The notes beneath the pieces are model-generated. The model was not told the DNA's origin and searched no databases. It worked only from the letters and a program-made list of their open reading frames with translations. From positions 31,914-95,913 of the forward strand of contig JAYSEK010000017.1 of the NCBI GenBank assembly GCA_041913905.1: a DNA stretch of 64,000 nucleotides. Reading direction: 5' to 3'. Source of the stretch: Roseateles_B sp041913905. GTDB taxonomy: Bacteria; Pseudomonadota; Gammaproteobacteria; Burkholderiales; Burkholderiaceae_C. The position numbers and the translations under genes are program-made. Shown here piece after piece: positions 28,571 to 36,452 of this stretch (positions within the stretch are counted from its first letter, which is position 1; each line of letters starts with the position of its first letter).

Positions 28571-29200
28571 ATGCCTTCTCTCGACACCCTGCTTTTCTTC
28601 CTCGGCACGGCCCTGCTGCTGGGCTTCACTCCAGGGCCGGACAACCTCTTCGTGCTGATGCAGTCGGCCACCCAGGGGCGTCGCGCCGGCTTGGCGGTGG
28701 TGCTGGGTCTTTGCACGGGCATCGTGGTGCACACCACGGCGGTGGCGCTGGGCCTGGCGGCCTTGCTGGCAGCCTCGCCCCTGGCCTTCACGCTGATGAA
28801 GGCGGCCGGCGCAGCCTACCTGCTGTACCTGGCCTGGGGCGCCTGGCACGCGCCGGCCGCGGCCCTGGCCGGCGATGCGCAGGCGCCGACCCAGCCGCTG
28901 GCGCTGCTGTACCGGCGCGGTATCGTGATGAATCTCAGCAACCCCAAGGTGCTGCTGTTCTTCTTCGCCCTGCTGCCGCAGTTCGTGGTGGACGGCCGCG
29001 GTCCGGTGGCCTTGCAGCTGGCGGTCCTGGGGGCGGTCTTCATTCTGTCGACGCTGATCTCCTTCGGCAGCATCGCCTGGGCAGCCGGCCTGCTGGGCGA
29101 GCGCCTGCGCCGCTCGTCGGGTCTGCAGCGCGGGCTCAACCGCTGCGCCGCCCTGGTTTTTGCCGGCCTGGCGCTGCGCCTGGCGACGGTGCAACGCTGA
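28571..29200 (+). CDS. LysE/RhtB family amino-acid exporter
   Basis: A 209-aa membrane protein with six helices, the TPGPDNLFV motif near residue 20 and NLSNPKVLLFF near 120, which are classic RhtB/LysE marks and better conserved than in the LysE-type gene at 2589. It is flanked by two GNAT genes with short gaps. An amino acid or its acetylated form may be the cargo, but this is inference from neighbours only. Confidence 0.9.
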   Translation: MPSLDTLLFFLGTALLLGFTPGPDNLFVLMQSATQGRRAGLAVVLGLCTGIVVHTTAVALGLAALLAASPLAFTLMKAAGAAYLLYLAWGAWHAPAAALAGDAQAPTQPLALLYRRGIVMNLSNPKVLLFFFALLPQFVVDGRGPVALQLAVLGAVFILSTLISFGSIAWAAGLLGERLRRSSGLQRGLNRCAALVFAGLALRLATVQR

Positions 29201-29216
29201 GCTCCCGCTTGCCGAC

Positions 29217-29726
29217 ATGCTGCAGATCCGCCTGCTGGGCTCCGACGATTCGCTGCACGCGCTGACCGCGCTGCTGCACCGAGCCTATGCCAGGCTGGGC
29301 GCCATGGGTCTCAACTACACCGCCGTGGACCAGGACGAGGCCACCACGGCCCGGCGTGTGGCCGGCGGCCATTGCCTGGTCGCGCACTGGCAGGGCCGGC
29401 TGGCGGGCACCGTGCTGCTGCAGCCCACCTACGCACGGAACGATTGCGACTATTTCACGCGCCCCGGCGTCGCGGCTTTGCATCAGTTCGCGGTGGAGCC
29501 GGGCTTGCAGGGCCATGGCATTGGTCGCGCCCTGATGGAAGCTGGCGAGACCTGGGCCCGCGCCCAGGGCTTTCAGGAGCTGGCGCTGGACACGGCGGAG
29601 CCGGCCACCCACCTGGTCGCGTTGTATCGGAGCCTGGGCTACGAACCGGTCGGGCATGTGCATTGGCCGGGCAAGGTCTACCGCAGCGTGGTGATGAGCA
29701 AGCGTCTGGATGGCGTTGAGGCCTGA
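29217..29726 (+). CDS. GNAT family N-acetyltransferase
   Basis: A 169-aa acetyltransferase with the acetyl-CoA loop in GLQGHGIGRALM near residue 100 and a C-terminal ALYRSLGYEPVG segment. The ATG at 29217 lies 16 bases after the exporter stop. Its stop is four bases before the YidD start, so GNAT, LysE, GNAT and YidD appear to form one transcript. Confidence 0.85.
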   Translation: MLQIRLLGSDDSLHALTALLHRAYARLGAMGLNYTAVDQDEATTARRVAGGHCLVAHWQGRLAGTVLLQPTYARNDCDYFTRPGVAALHQFAVEPGLQGHGIGRALMEAGETWARAQGFQELALDTAEPATHLVALYRSLGYEPVGHVHWPGKVYRSVVMSKRLDGVEA

Positions 29727-29730
29727 CAGC

Positions 29731-30111
29731 ATGCAGCGGCTGCTCCTCCTGCTCATTCGCCTCTACCAACGCCATCTCTCGCCCCGCAAGGGCTATGGCT
29801 GCGCCTATCGCCTGCACTGCGGAGGCGCGGGCTGCTCGGGTCTGGGCTTTCGCGCCATCCGCTGGAAGGGTGCCTGGACCGGGCTGTGGCTGCTGCGCGA
29901 GCGCCTGGCGCGCTGCGCGGCGGTGCATGCGCAGGCGCATCCGCGGCGTCGGCCGCTGGCTGGCCAGCGTGGGGACTGCGACTGCGGAGGCTGCGACCTG
30001 GCCGGCGTCGACGGCTGTGACGTCTGCGATTGCTGCGAATGCGGCGACATCTTCGAGCGCAAGTCGCGCCGCGAGCAACGCAAGAAGGCCTTCCGCGGGC
30101 GTTTCTCCTGA
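29731..30111 (+). CDS. yidD: YidD family membrane-insertion factor with Cys-rich tail
   Basis: The N-terminal 60 residues match YidD: an amphipathic IRLYQRHLSP start, then a Cys-containing turn and a KGAWTGLWLLRERLARC helix. YidD assists the YidC insertase at the inner membrane. At 126 aa it is longer than usual: the tail (about 80-105) has eight cysteines in CDCGGC and CDVCDCCEC clusters, followed by a basic end. It is far from the canonical rnpA-yidD-yidC locus, so it is a paralog. The tail looks able to bind metal. Confidence 0.75.
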   Translation: MQRLLLLLIRLYQRHLSPRKGYGCAYRLHCGGAGCSGLGFRAIRWKGAWTGLWLLRERLARCAAVHAQAHPRRRPLAGQRGDCDCGGCDLAGVDGCDVCDCCECGDIFERKSRREQRKKAFRGRFS

Positions 30112-30132
30112 GCAGCCTGCGATGATGTCCCC

Positions 30133-30510
30133 ATGAAGAAGATCCTCCCCTCCCTGCTGCTGGCCCTGGGCCTGGGCCTGGGCGCCGCCCACGCCGCTCC
30201 CACCGCGCCGGCCGTGCGCACCGAAATCCTGAGCCTGCTGCAGCGCCTGCAGGACTCCGGCTGCGAGTTCAACCGCAACGGCAGCTGGTACAGCGGCGCC
30301 GAGGCCCGCGCGCACCTGCTCAAGAAGCTGGACTACCTGGAGTCGCATGACGCCAGCCTCAAGCGCAGTGAGGACTTCATCCAGCAGGCCGCCAGCACCA
30401 GCAGCACGAGCGGCAAGCCCTATCTGGTGCGCTGCGCTGCCATCGTACCGGTGGAAAGCAAGACCTGGCTGACACAGGAGCTGGTCAAGCTGCGGAGCGG
30501 CAAGACCTGA
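30133..30510 (+). CDS. DUF5329 family periplasmic protein
   Basis: A 125-aa protein with a Sec signal ending at AHAAP (about residue 21). The body carries the DUF5329 pattern: SGCEFNRNGSWY near 43, HLLKKLDYL near 60 and SGKPYLVRC near 93, with two conserved cysteines that may form a disulfide. Function is not known for the family. The last codons and stop (GGC AAG ACC TGA) lie in a copy of the dispersed GCAAGACCTGACCC motif. Confidence 0.8.
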   Translation: MKKILPSLLLALGLGLGAAHAAPTAPAVRTEILSLLQRLQDSGCEFNRNGSWYSGAEARAHLLKKLDYLESHDASLKRSEDFIQQAASTSSTSGKPYLVRCAAIVPVESKTWLTQELVKLRSGKT

Positions 30511-30514
30511 CCCT
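30500..30514 (+). repeat. Dispersed 15-base motif, copy at gene end
   Basis: GCAAGACCTGACCCT, one mismatch from GCAAGACCTGACCCC. Its TGA is the stop codon of the DUF5329 gene. A shorter exact GCAAGACCTG lies 42 bases upstream at 30458-30467. Confidence 0.5.
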
Positions 30515-30572
30515 GCGGTCCGGGCGACCGTGGCCCGCAGTAGCATGTGTCCCTGTTCACAAGGAGCCCCGC

Positions 30573-31238
30573 ATGCTGAGCCGCCGCACCATCCTGATCG
30601 CCACGCCCCTGGCTTTGTCCCGGCCCGTCTGGGCCCTGGGCGAAAGCGAGGCGGCCAGCGGCATCCGTGCCGCGCTGGAACGCGGCGCCCAGGCCGCCGT
30701 GGCCCGGCTGGGGCGCAAGGACGGCTTCCTGGGTGACGAGCGCGTGCGCATCGAGCTGCCCGATTCGCTCAAGGGCGCGGCCCGCCTGCTCAAGGCCACC
30801 GGCCAGGGCCACAAGCTGGACGATCTGTTGACCGCGATGAACCGCGCCGCCGAGGCCGCGGTGCCCGAGGCCAGGCTGCTGCTGGTCAATGCGGCCAAGA
30901 ACATGAGCGTGGAGGACGCGCTGCAGATCGTGAAGGGCGGCGAGGACTCGGTGACCCAGTTCTTCGCTCGCAAGACCCGCGAGCCCCTGACCCAGCGCTT
31001 CCTGCCCATCGTGACGCGTGCCACCGAGAAGCAGGCCCTGGCCGACAAGTACAACGCCGTGGCCGGCAAGGCCGCCGGCCTGGGGCTGGTGAAGGAGGAA
31101 GACGCCAACATCCAGCACTACGTGACGCGCCGCGCGCTGGACGGCCTCTTCTTCATGATCGGCGAGGAAGAGAAGCAGATCCGCCGCGACCCGGTCGGCA
31201 CGGGATCGGCCCTGCTGAAGAAGGTTTTCGGCGGCTGA
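30573..31238 (+). CDS. DUF4197 family exported protein
   Basis: A 221-aa, mostly helical protein. The N-terminus begins with SRRTIL, a twin-arginine-like motif, before a hydrophobic stretch ending near WALG, so Tat or Sec export is likely. The DUF4197 marks are IRAALERGAQAAV near 30, FLGDERVRIELP near 52 and the final LDGLFFMIGEEEKQIRRDP. AAGGAG lies seven bases before the ATG. Function is unknown; the family is common in the periplasm of proteobacteria. Confidence 0.85.
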   Translation: MLSRRTILIATPLALSRPVWALGESEAASGIRAALERGAQAAVARLGRKDGFLGDERVRIELPDSLKGAARLLKATGQGHKLDDLLTAMNRAAEAAVPEARLLLVNAAKNMSVEDALQIVKGGEDSVTQFFARKTREPLTQRFLPIVTRATEKQALADKYNAVAGKAAGLGLVKEEDANIQHYVTRRALDGLFFMIGEEEKQIRRDPVGTGSALLKKVFGG

Positions 31239-31261
31239 TGCGGCCTTGAGCCGTTGCGGGC

Positions 31262-32776
31262 TCAGCCGGACGCGGCGCGCGGCGGGCCCAAGCCCAGCCC
31301 AGGGGTCAGGTCTTGCCAGATCCAGGGCTCGCCGGCAGCGACCTGCGGCCGCGGGCTGTCGGGCCAGCGCCTTTCCCAGGTCCACAGCCCATCGCGGCGT
31401 CGCCACAGCAGGCCGGCGCCGGGCAGCGGTGGTGTCGACGGCTCCTGTGTGTCCAGCCAGGGCATGGCCGGCGGCAGCGCGGCATCGGCGTAGGCCTGGG
31501 CCTTCAGCCGCTGCGCCAGCCCGCGCCGATCCTGCGCCAGCGCCACCCAGCTGAAGTGCAGCTGGCCGCCGCGGCCCGCTGGCGAGAGGCGGCGTTCGGC
31601 CTCGATCTGCTCCAGGATCTCCTGCGCCGGCCAGCCGCCTTCAGATTCGCTGACCTGGCTGCTGAACAAGCCGGGCCAAATGCAGCGCTGCAGGGGATTG
31701 AGGGCCTGCCAGGCCAGCAGCAGCGGCTCGAAGGCCTGGGCGGCCTGCGCGCGCGGCCAGTACAGCTGGGGCGCCAAATAATCCAGCCAACCTTCGCGCA
31801 GCCAGCGCTCCACATCCGCATGGAGCTGCTCGTACTGCGAGAAGCCGCTGATGCCGGCCGGCCGGTTGGCGGGCTGCGGCAAGCCGAAAGGGCTGATGCC
31901 GAAACGGGCCGCCGGGCGCAGCCGCCGCACCAGGGCGTGCAAGTCCCGCACCAGCGCGTCGACCGCAGCGCGCCGCCAGGCCGGCCGGTCGCCTTGCCCC
32001 TGGCCGTGACGCAGCCAGGATGCATCGTCCGGGAAGGGCACAGGGCGTCTGGCCGCATCCAGCAGCGGATAGGGATAGAAATAGTCGTCGATGTGCAGCC
32101 CGTCGAGCGCATAGCGGCGCAGCAAATCCTCGCAGACGGCCAGCGTATGGGCGGCCGCCTCGGGTTCGGCGGGATCCATCCAGAGCTGCTCGCCATAGCG
32201 GCGCACCAGCTCGGGCCGGCGGCGGCTGATGTGCAGCGCATCGCGCGGCGAGCGCTCGCTGGGATGGCCGGCGCGGTAGGGGTTGATCCAGGCGTGCAGT
32301 TCCAGGCCCTGGGCGTGGGCCTGGGCCAGCCAGTCGGCCAGCGGGTCGTAGCCCGGCTCGCCCGCGGGTGGGCGGCCCTGCCAGCCCGAGAGGAACTCGC
32401 TCCAGGGCTCCAGGGCCGAGGGGTAGAGCGCATCCGCCGCCGGCCGTACCTGCAGGATCAGGGCGTTGAGGCCCAGCTGGCGGGCCTGGACCACGATCTG
32501 GCGGATTTCGGCGCGCAAGGCCGGCACCTCAAGGCCGCGGCGGCTGGGCCAGTCGATGTTGGCGACCGTGGCCACCCAGGCGGCGCGGAACTCGCGCACC
32601 GGTGGCTGGGCCTGACGCCGCCAGTCGGCCAGCAGCTCGGAATCGGTGGACGACGGCGCCAGCCCCGGGGGGCGCGGCGCGCAGGCCACGAGCGGGCCGA
32701 GTGCGCTGAGGGCGCTGAGGGCGCCGAGGGCGAGCAGCGCGCGGCGTGCGTGGTCGGGGGTGCGGGCCGGATTCAT
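31262..32776 (-). CDS. GHL10/DUF187 glycosyl hydrolase lipoprotein (DigH/YngK-like)
   Basis: A 504-aa enzyme of the family whose E. coli member DigH cuts denuded peptidoglycan glycan strands. A lipobox-like LVAC near residue 32 suggests a lipoprotein. The TIM-barrel segments REFRAAWVATVANIDWPS, LILQVRPAADALY, HAWINPYR and GLHIDDYFYPYP (candidate catalytic acids) are clear. The start overlaps the stop of the MFS gene as ATGA. A GCAAGACCTGACCCC motif copy lies inside its last codons, using the rare Gln codon CAA. With murQ it points to murein glycan recycling. Confidence 0.87.
   Translation of the reverse strand: MNPARTPDHARRALLALGALSALSALGPLVACAPRPPGLAPSSTDSELLADWRRQAQPPVREFRAAWVATVANIDWPSRRGLEVPALRAEIRQIVVQARQLGLNALILQVRPAADALYPSALEPWSEFLSGWQGRPPAGEPGYDPLADWLAQAHAQGLELHAWINPYRAGHPSERSPRDALHISRRRPELVRRYGEQLWMDPAEPEAAAHTLAVCEDLLRRYALDGLHIDDYFYPYPLLDAARRPVPFPDDASWLRHGQGQGDRPAWRRAAVDALVRDLHALVRRLRPAARFGISPFGLPQPANRPAGISGFSQYEQLHADVERWLREGWLDYLAPQLYWPRAQAAQAFEPLLLAWQALNPLQRCIWPGLFSSQVSESEGGWPAQEILEQIEAERRLSPAGRGGQLHFSWVALAQDRRGLAQRLKAQAYADAALPPAMPWLDTQEPSTPPLPGAGLLWRRRDGLWTWERRWPDSPRPQVAAGEPWIWQDLTPGLGLGPPRAASG
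31302..31316 (-). repeat. Dispersed 15-base motif, exact copy
   Basis: The minus (coding) strand reads GCAAGACCTGACCCC, 40-54 bases before the end of the GHL10 gene. Confidence 0.5.
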
Positions 32777-34089
32777 CGGTCCGTCGGCTGGCCGAAGCGG
32801 TCCGGCACGCGCAGCAGGGCGGTCGCGGCCAGCGAGGGCAGCGTCGCCACCAGCACCCAGCTGAAGAAACCGGCATAGCCCAGCCAGGACTGCAGCCAGC
32901 CGCTCCACAGGCCCGGCAGCATCATCCCCAGGGCCATGAAGCCGGTGCACAGCGCGTAGTGGGCGGTCGGGTGGCGTTCGCCGGCGAAGGCCATCATGGC
33001 CACCAGGTAGACGCTGAAGCCCAGGCCGTAGCCGAACTGCTCCAGCGCCAGCGCCGCGCTCACCAGCGGCAGCGACTGCGGCTGCCACCAGGCCAGGGCA
33101 AGGAAGACGGCATTGGGCACGTGCATGGCGGCCACCAGGGGCCAGAGGCAGCGGCGCAGGCCAAAACGCGCGATCAGCACGCCACCCAGCAGCCCGCCCG
33201 CCGTCAGGGCGAGCACGCCGACGGTCCCGTAGGCCAGGCCCACGCGGGCGTTGTCCAGACCCAGGCCGCCCGCGGCGACGCCGTCCAGCAGGAAGGGCGT
33301 GGCGAGCTTGAGCAGTTGGGCCTCGGGAAAGCGGTACAGCAGCAGGAAGGCCAGCACCGGCAGCAGGTCCGGCCGGCGGAAGAACTCGGCAAAGATGCGC
33401 AGCGCTTCCCGCCAGACCTGCGCCAGCGAGCGCCGCGGCGGCGGCGCATCCGCCGGCGGGCGCGGCAGCATGAGGGCGTGCCACAGCGCCATGGCAGCGA
33501 ACAGCCCGGCCAGCATCATCAGCGCCTGCGACCAGGCGCCCGCATAGCCGCCCGCCGCGCCCAGCAGCAGGCCCACCAGCGCGACCAGCAGGCCCTGCCC
33601 GGCGATGTTGGCCAGACGAAAGAAGGCCGAGCGCACGCCCACGAAGGCGGCCTGGTGCTTGGGGGTCAGCGCCAGCAGATAGAAGCCGTCAGCGGCGATG
33701 TCGTGGGTGGCGGAGGCCAGGGCGATCAGCCAGAACAGTGTCAGGCTCGCGGCCACCGCATGCGGCCCGGGCAGGGCCAGCGCCAGGGCGAGCAGGAGCA
33801 GGGCCATCGAGGCCTGGGTGGCGACGATCCAGCGCCGCTGCCGCCCCAGCACGGCGACCAGCGGCGCCCACAGCGGCTTGAGCACCCAGGGCAGGTACAG
33901 GCCGCTGGTGTAGAGCGCCAGCGCGGTGTTGGTCAGGCCCAGGTTCTTGTAGAGCACCACCGAGACCGACATCACCAGCACATAAGGCAGGCCTTGCTGG
34001 AGGTAGAGGCTGGGGATCCAGGACCACCCCCGCCGGCCCGGCGAAGCCGGATCCTCGGGTGCCGCTGGGTCAGGTGGAGCTGAGGGCAT
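32773..34089 (-). CDS. AmpG-like MFS permease
   Basis: A 438-aa protein with about 12 helices. The N-terminus (SLYLQQGLPYVLVMSVSVVLYKNLGL) and the ATHDIAADGFY segment near residue 130 match the AmpG/SLC33-type branch of the MFS, which carries muropeptides or anhydro-sugars into the cytoplasm. It lies 26 bases after murQ and overlaps the glycosidase gene by four bases. The context strongly suggests import of murein amino sugars. Whether it transports free sugar or disaccharide-peptides cannot be told. Confidence 0.82.
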   Translation of the reverse strand: MPSAPPDPAAPEDPASPGRRGWSWIPSLYLQQGLPYVLVMSVSVVLYKNLGLTNTALALYTSGLYLPWVLKPLWAPLVAVLGRQRRWIVATQASMALLLLALALALPGPHAVAASLTLFWLIALASATHDIAADGFYLLALTPKHQAAFVGVRSAFFRLANIAGQGLLVALVGLLLGAAGGYAGAWSQALMMLAGLFAAMALWHALMLPRPPADAPPPRRSLAQVWREALRIFAEFFRRPDLLPVLAFLLLYRFPEAQLLKLATPFLLDGVAAGGLGLDNARVGLAYGTVGVLALTAGGLLGGVLIARFGLRRCLWPLVAAMHVPNAVFLALAWWQPQSLPLVSAALALEQFGYGLGFSVYLVAMMAFAGERHPTAHYALCTGFMALGMMLPGLWSGWLQSWLGYAGFFSWVLVATLPSLAATALLRVPDRFGQPTDR

Positions 34090-34115
34090 GTGTCAGGCTG
34101 GGGCGGTGAGGATCG

Positions 34116-35027
34116 CTATTCTCCCAGCGGTTCCAGCTGCTCCAGCGCGCGGCGCAGATGGCCTTCGCAGCGCTGCAGCAGGGCGCGGGCGGCCGCGGCG
34201 TCGAGTCCGCCGCGCAGCATCAGGATGGCGGGCTTGAGCTCGCCGTCGCAGGCCTGCAGGGCCGCCCGGGCGGCGGCGGGCGAGGCCAGGCCCAGGCGCT
34301 CGGCCAGGGCCTGGGCGCGGCGGCGCAGCTTGGCGTTGGTGGCCCGCATGTCGACCATCCAGCAGTCGTGGACGCGATGCAGCCGCACCATCAGGGCGCT
34401 GGAGAGCGCGTTCAGCGCAATCTTCTGCGCCGTGCCGGCCTTGAGCCGGGTGCTGCCGGCGATCAGCTCCGGGCCGGTGTCCAGCAGGATGCCGATGGCG
34501 GCCCGCTGCAGCAGCGGCGTGCCCGCGTTGTGCGCCAGCCCCAAGGTGAGGGCGCCGGCTTCACTGGCGGCGGCCACCGCACCCAACACATAAGGTGTGC
34601 AGCCCGAGGCGGCCAGGGCGATCACCACGTCATTCGAGTTCGGTGCCAGCGCCTGCATCTCGCCGCGGCCCGCGCCCTCGTCGTCCTCGGCGCCTTCGAC
34701 GGCCTGGAACATGGCCGAGGGACCGCCCGCCATCAGCCCCAGGGCCCGTTCGCGTGGCCAGCTGAAGGTGGGGTTCAGCTCCACGCCGTCGAGCACGCCC
34801 AGGCGGCCCGAGCTGCCGGCGCCCACGTAGATCAGCCGTCCCCCTTGGCGCAGGCCGGGCAGGGCGGCCTCCACGGCCTGCTGCAGCTGGGGCAGCGCGG
34901 CCTGCACGGCGGCCAGGGCCTGCTGCTGGTCGCCCACCAGGAGGCCCAGCAGCTGGTCCGTGGGGCACAAGTCCAGGGAAGGACATCGGGGCGGGGCGCC
35001 TTCGGTGCGGGTCTCGGTCTGGGGCAT
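34116..35027 (-). CDS. murQ: N-acetylmuramic acid 6-phosphate etherase
   Basis: MurQ cleaves the lactyl ether of MurNAc-6-phosphate to give GlcNAc-6-phosphate and D-lactate, the committed step of murein sugar recycling. The 303-aa protein has the SIS-fold phosphosugar site GAGSSGRLGVLDG near residue 70, followed by the conserved acidic NPTFSW region and the catalytic-region segment EGAEDDE near 112. GGAG lies seven bases before the ATG. It is the first gene of the murQ-permease-glycosidase operon, divergent from the bufferin locus. No anmK or murK kinase gene is in the window. Confidence 0.93.
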   Translation of the reverse strand: MPQTETRTEGAPPRCPSLDLCPTDQLLGLLVGDQQQALAAVQAALPQLQQAVEAALPGLRQGGRLIYVGAGSSGRLGVLDGVELNPTFSWPRERALGLMAGGPSAMFQAVEGAEDDEGAGRGEMQALAPNSNDVVIALAASGCTPYVLGAVAAASEAGALTLGLAHNAGTPLLQRAAIGILLDTGPELIAGSTRLKAGTAQKIALNALSSALMVRLHRVHDCWMVDMRATNAKLRRRAQALAERLGLASPAAARAALQACDGELKPAILMLRGGLDAAAARALLQRCEGHLRRALEQLEPLGE

Positions 35028-35118
35028 CGCGTTCTCCGGCGGTGGGTTCCCACTTTAGGACGAGCCGCAGCGCCGTCGTGCCTGGATTCGACGTGGCTTT
35101 CGGCATCGCCGGGAGCTG

Positions 35119-35169
35119 TTACACATTTTTGCCGGGATGGGTGTAAGTTCTGCGGGCCGGACGCGACAG
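35119..35169 (+). promoter_or_regulatory. Inverted repeat and ECF-type promoter candidate between murQ and the bufferin gene
   Basis: TTACAC (35119-35124) and GTGTAA (35141-35146) form an inverted repeat with 16 bases between. The right arm continues as TGTAAG, 16 bases before CGACAG (35164-35169). This spacing and sequence resemble an ECF-sigma promoter of the TGTAA/CG type, about 85 bases before the bufferin start. The left arm could give a mirror promoter toward murQ. The assignment is inference. Confidence 0.4.
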
Positions 35170-35252
35170 ACCCGCAGATCCAACGCGAACGGCCCCGGCC
35201 GCCGCGCCGGGTCTCCTACCGACTTCAACATCGAGAAACTCAGGAGATACAC

Positions 35253-35513
35253 ATGCAAGAAAGCCTCAAGACCGGCCTGTCCATCGCCGCTGCTGCCGCC
35301 GCCCTTTTCGCGGCGGCCACCCTGCCTGCGCAGGCCGCCTCGCCTGCTGATGACGGCATGGTGAAGTGCTCGGGCATCAACAGCTGCAAGGGCACGTCCG
35401 AGTGCAAGACCGCGAAGAACGACTGCAAGGGCCACAACAGCTGCAAGGGCCAGGGCTGGGTCAAGAAGACCGAAACCGAGTGCAAGAAGGCCGGCGGCAC
35501 CGTCCAGAAGTAA
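35253..35513 (+). CDS. Bufferin precursor (BufA-type, Cys-rich exported peptide)
   Basis: An 86-aa precursor: Sec signal about residues 1-29 (cleavage near AQAAS), then a short mature part with six cysteines at residues 39, 45, 51, 58, 64 and 77 set in CSG, SCKG, ECK, DCKG and SCKGQG contexts. This is the pattern of bufferins, in which an MNIO enzyme converts cysteines to heterocycles that bind copper in the periplasm. Of the known kinds it looks closer to BufA2 than to BufA1 (DUF2282), but I am not certain. AGGAG precedes the ATG. bufB and bufC follow. Confidence 0.8.
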   Translation: MQESLKTGLSIAAAAAALFAAATLPAQAASPADDGMVKCSGINSCKGTSECKTAKNDCKGHNSCKGQGWVKKTETECKKAGGTVQK

Positions 35514-35529
35514 GCCTCGTCCGTGGCTC

Positions 35530-35574
35530 CAGGGTCGGAGCCCTGGCCCTGGCCGTCCGCGGACTCCGACCCTG
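35530..35574 (+). promoter_or_regulatory. Long hairpin between bufferin precursor and bufB
   Basis: A perfect 11-bp inverted repeat CAGGGTCGGAG/CTCCGACCCTG encloses 23 bases. It starts 17 bases after the precursor stop and ends 26 bases before bufB. No T-run follows. It could stabilise the precursor mRNA or partly end transcription so that far more precursor than enzyme is made. Confidence 0.55.
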
Positions 35575-35600
35575 CTCCAATCTGCAATCTGCATAACGTC

Positions 35601-36452
35601 ATGAATCCAGCCCCCATCGAAGGCTTCGGCCTGGGTCTGCGCGTCGAGCACTACCAGGCCCTGGCCGGGCCCTTGGACCCGGCGCTGCGGCCGCAGTGGC
35701 TGGAGATCATTTCCGAGAACTATCTGGTGCCGGGCGGCAAGCCCCTGCACCACCTGGAGCGCCTGCGCCGCGACTATCCCGTGGTGATGCATGGCGTGTC
35801 CCTGTCCATCGGCAGCTGCGATCCGCTGGACCGCGACTACCTGTGCGCGCTGCGCGGCCTGGCCGAGCGCATCGAACCGGCCTGGGTGTCCGACCACCTC
35901 TGCTGGGGCGGCGTCGACCACCGCCGCCTGCACGACTTGCTGCCGCTGCCCTACACCGAGGCCAGCCTGCGCCACCTGCTGCCGCGCATCGCCGAGGTCC
36001 AGGAGCTGCTGGGCCGAGCGCTGGTGCTTGAAAACGTCTCCAGCTATGTGCGCTATGCCCAGGATGAAATGGGCGAGGCCGACTTCATTGCCGAGTTGCT
36101 GAAGCGCAGCGGCGCGCAGCTGCTGCTGGACGTCAACAATGTCTACGTCTCCAGCCGCAACCACGGCTTCGACGCCCGCGCCTTCATCGACGCCATGCCC
36201 GCCGAGCGCGTGTGCCAGATCCACCTCGCCGGGCACGAGGACCAGGGCGAACTCGTCATCGACACCCACGACCATCCCATCTGCGACGCCGTCTGGCAGC
36301 TGTATGCCTACACCCTGCAGCGCCTGGGCCCCGTGCCCACGATGATCGAGCGCGACGACCACATCCCGCCCCTGCCCGAGCTGCTGCAGGAGCTGGACAT
36401 GGCGCGGCAGCTGTCGCGCCGCGTGCTGGCCGGCTGGCGGGAGGCGGCATGA
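35601..36452 (+). CDS. bufB: MNIO family bufferin maturase BufB (DUF692)
   Basis: A 283-aa TIM-barrel enzyme of the multinuclear non-heme iron oxidase family (formerly DUF692). Expected metal-ligand segments are all present in order: LEIISENY near residue 35, MHGVSLSIG near 63, SDHLCW near 98, LLDVNNVYVSSRNH near 175, QIHLAGH near 208 and DTHDHPI near 220. It should oxidise cysteines of the neighbouring precursor. I start at the ATG at 35601, which gives the usual family N-terminus (IEGFGLGLR). It overlaps bufC as ATGA. Confidence 0.92.
   Translation: MNPAPIEGFGLGLRVEHYQALAGPLDPALRPQWLEIISENYLVPGGKPLHHLERLRRDYPVVMHGVSLSIGSCDPLDRDYLCALRGLAERIEPAWVSDHLCWGGVDHRRLHDLLPLPYTEASLRHLLPRIAEVQELLGRALVLENVSSYVRYAQDEMGEADFIAELLKRSGAQLLLDVNNVYVSSRNHGFDARAFIDAMPAERVCQIHLAGHEDQGELVIDTHDHPICDAVWQLYAYTLQRLGPVPTMIERDDHIPPLPELLQELDMARQLSRRVLAGWREAA

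Noticed and set aside
30573..31238. Possible Tat substrate enzyme
   Set aside because: The SRRTIL start is Tat-like, but the rest is DUF4197 with no cofactor motif, so no enzyme call is made.
32777..33484. Upstream extension of the DigH-like gene
   Set aside because: It overlaps the MFS gene in another frame; the lipoprotein signal begins at 32776.
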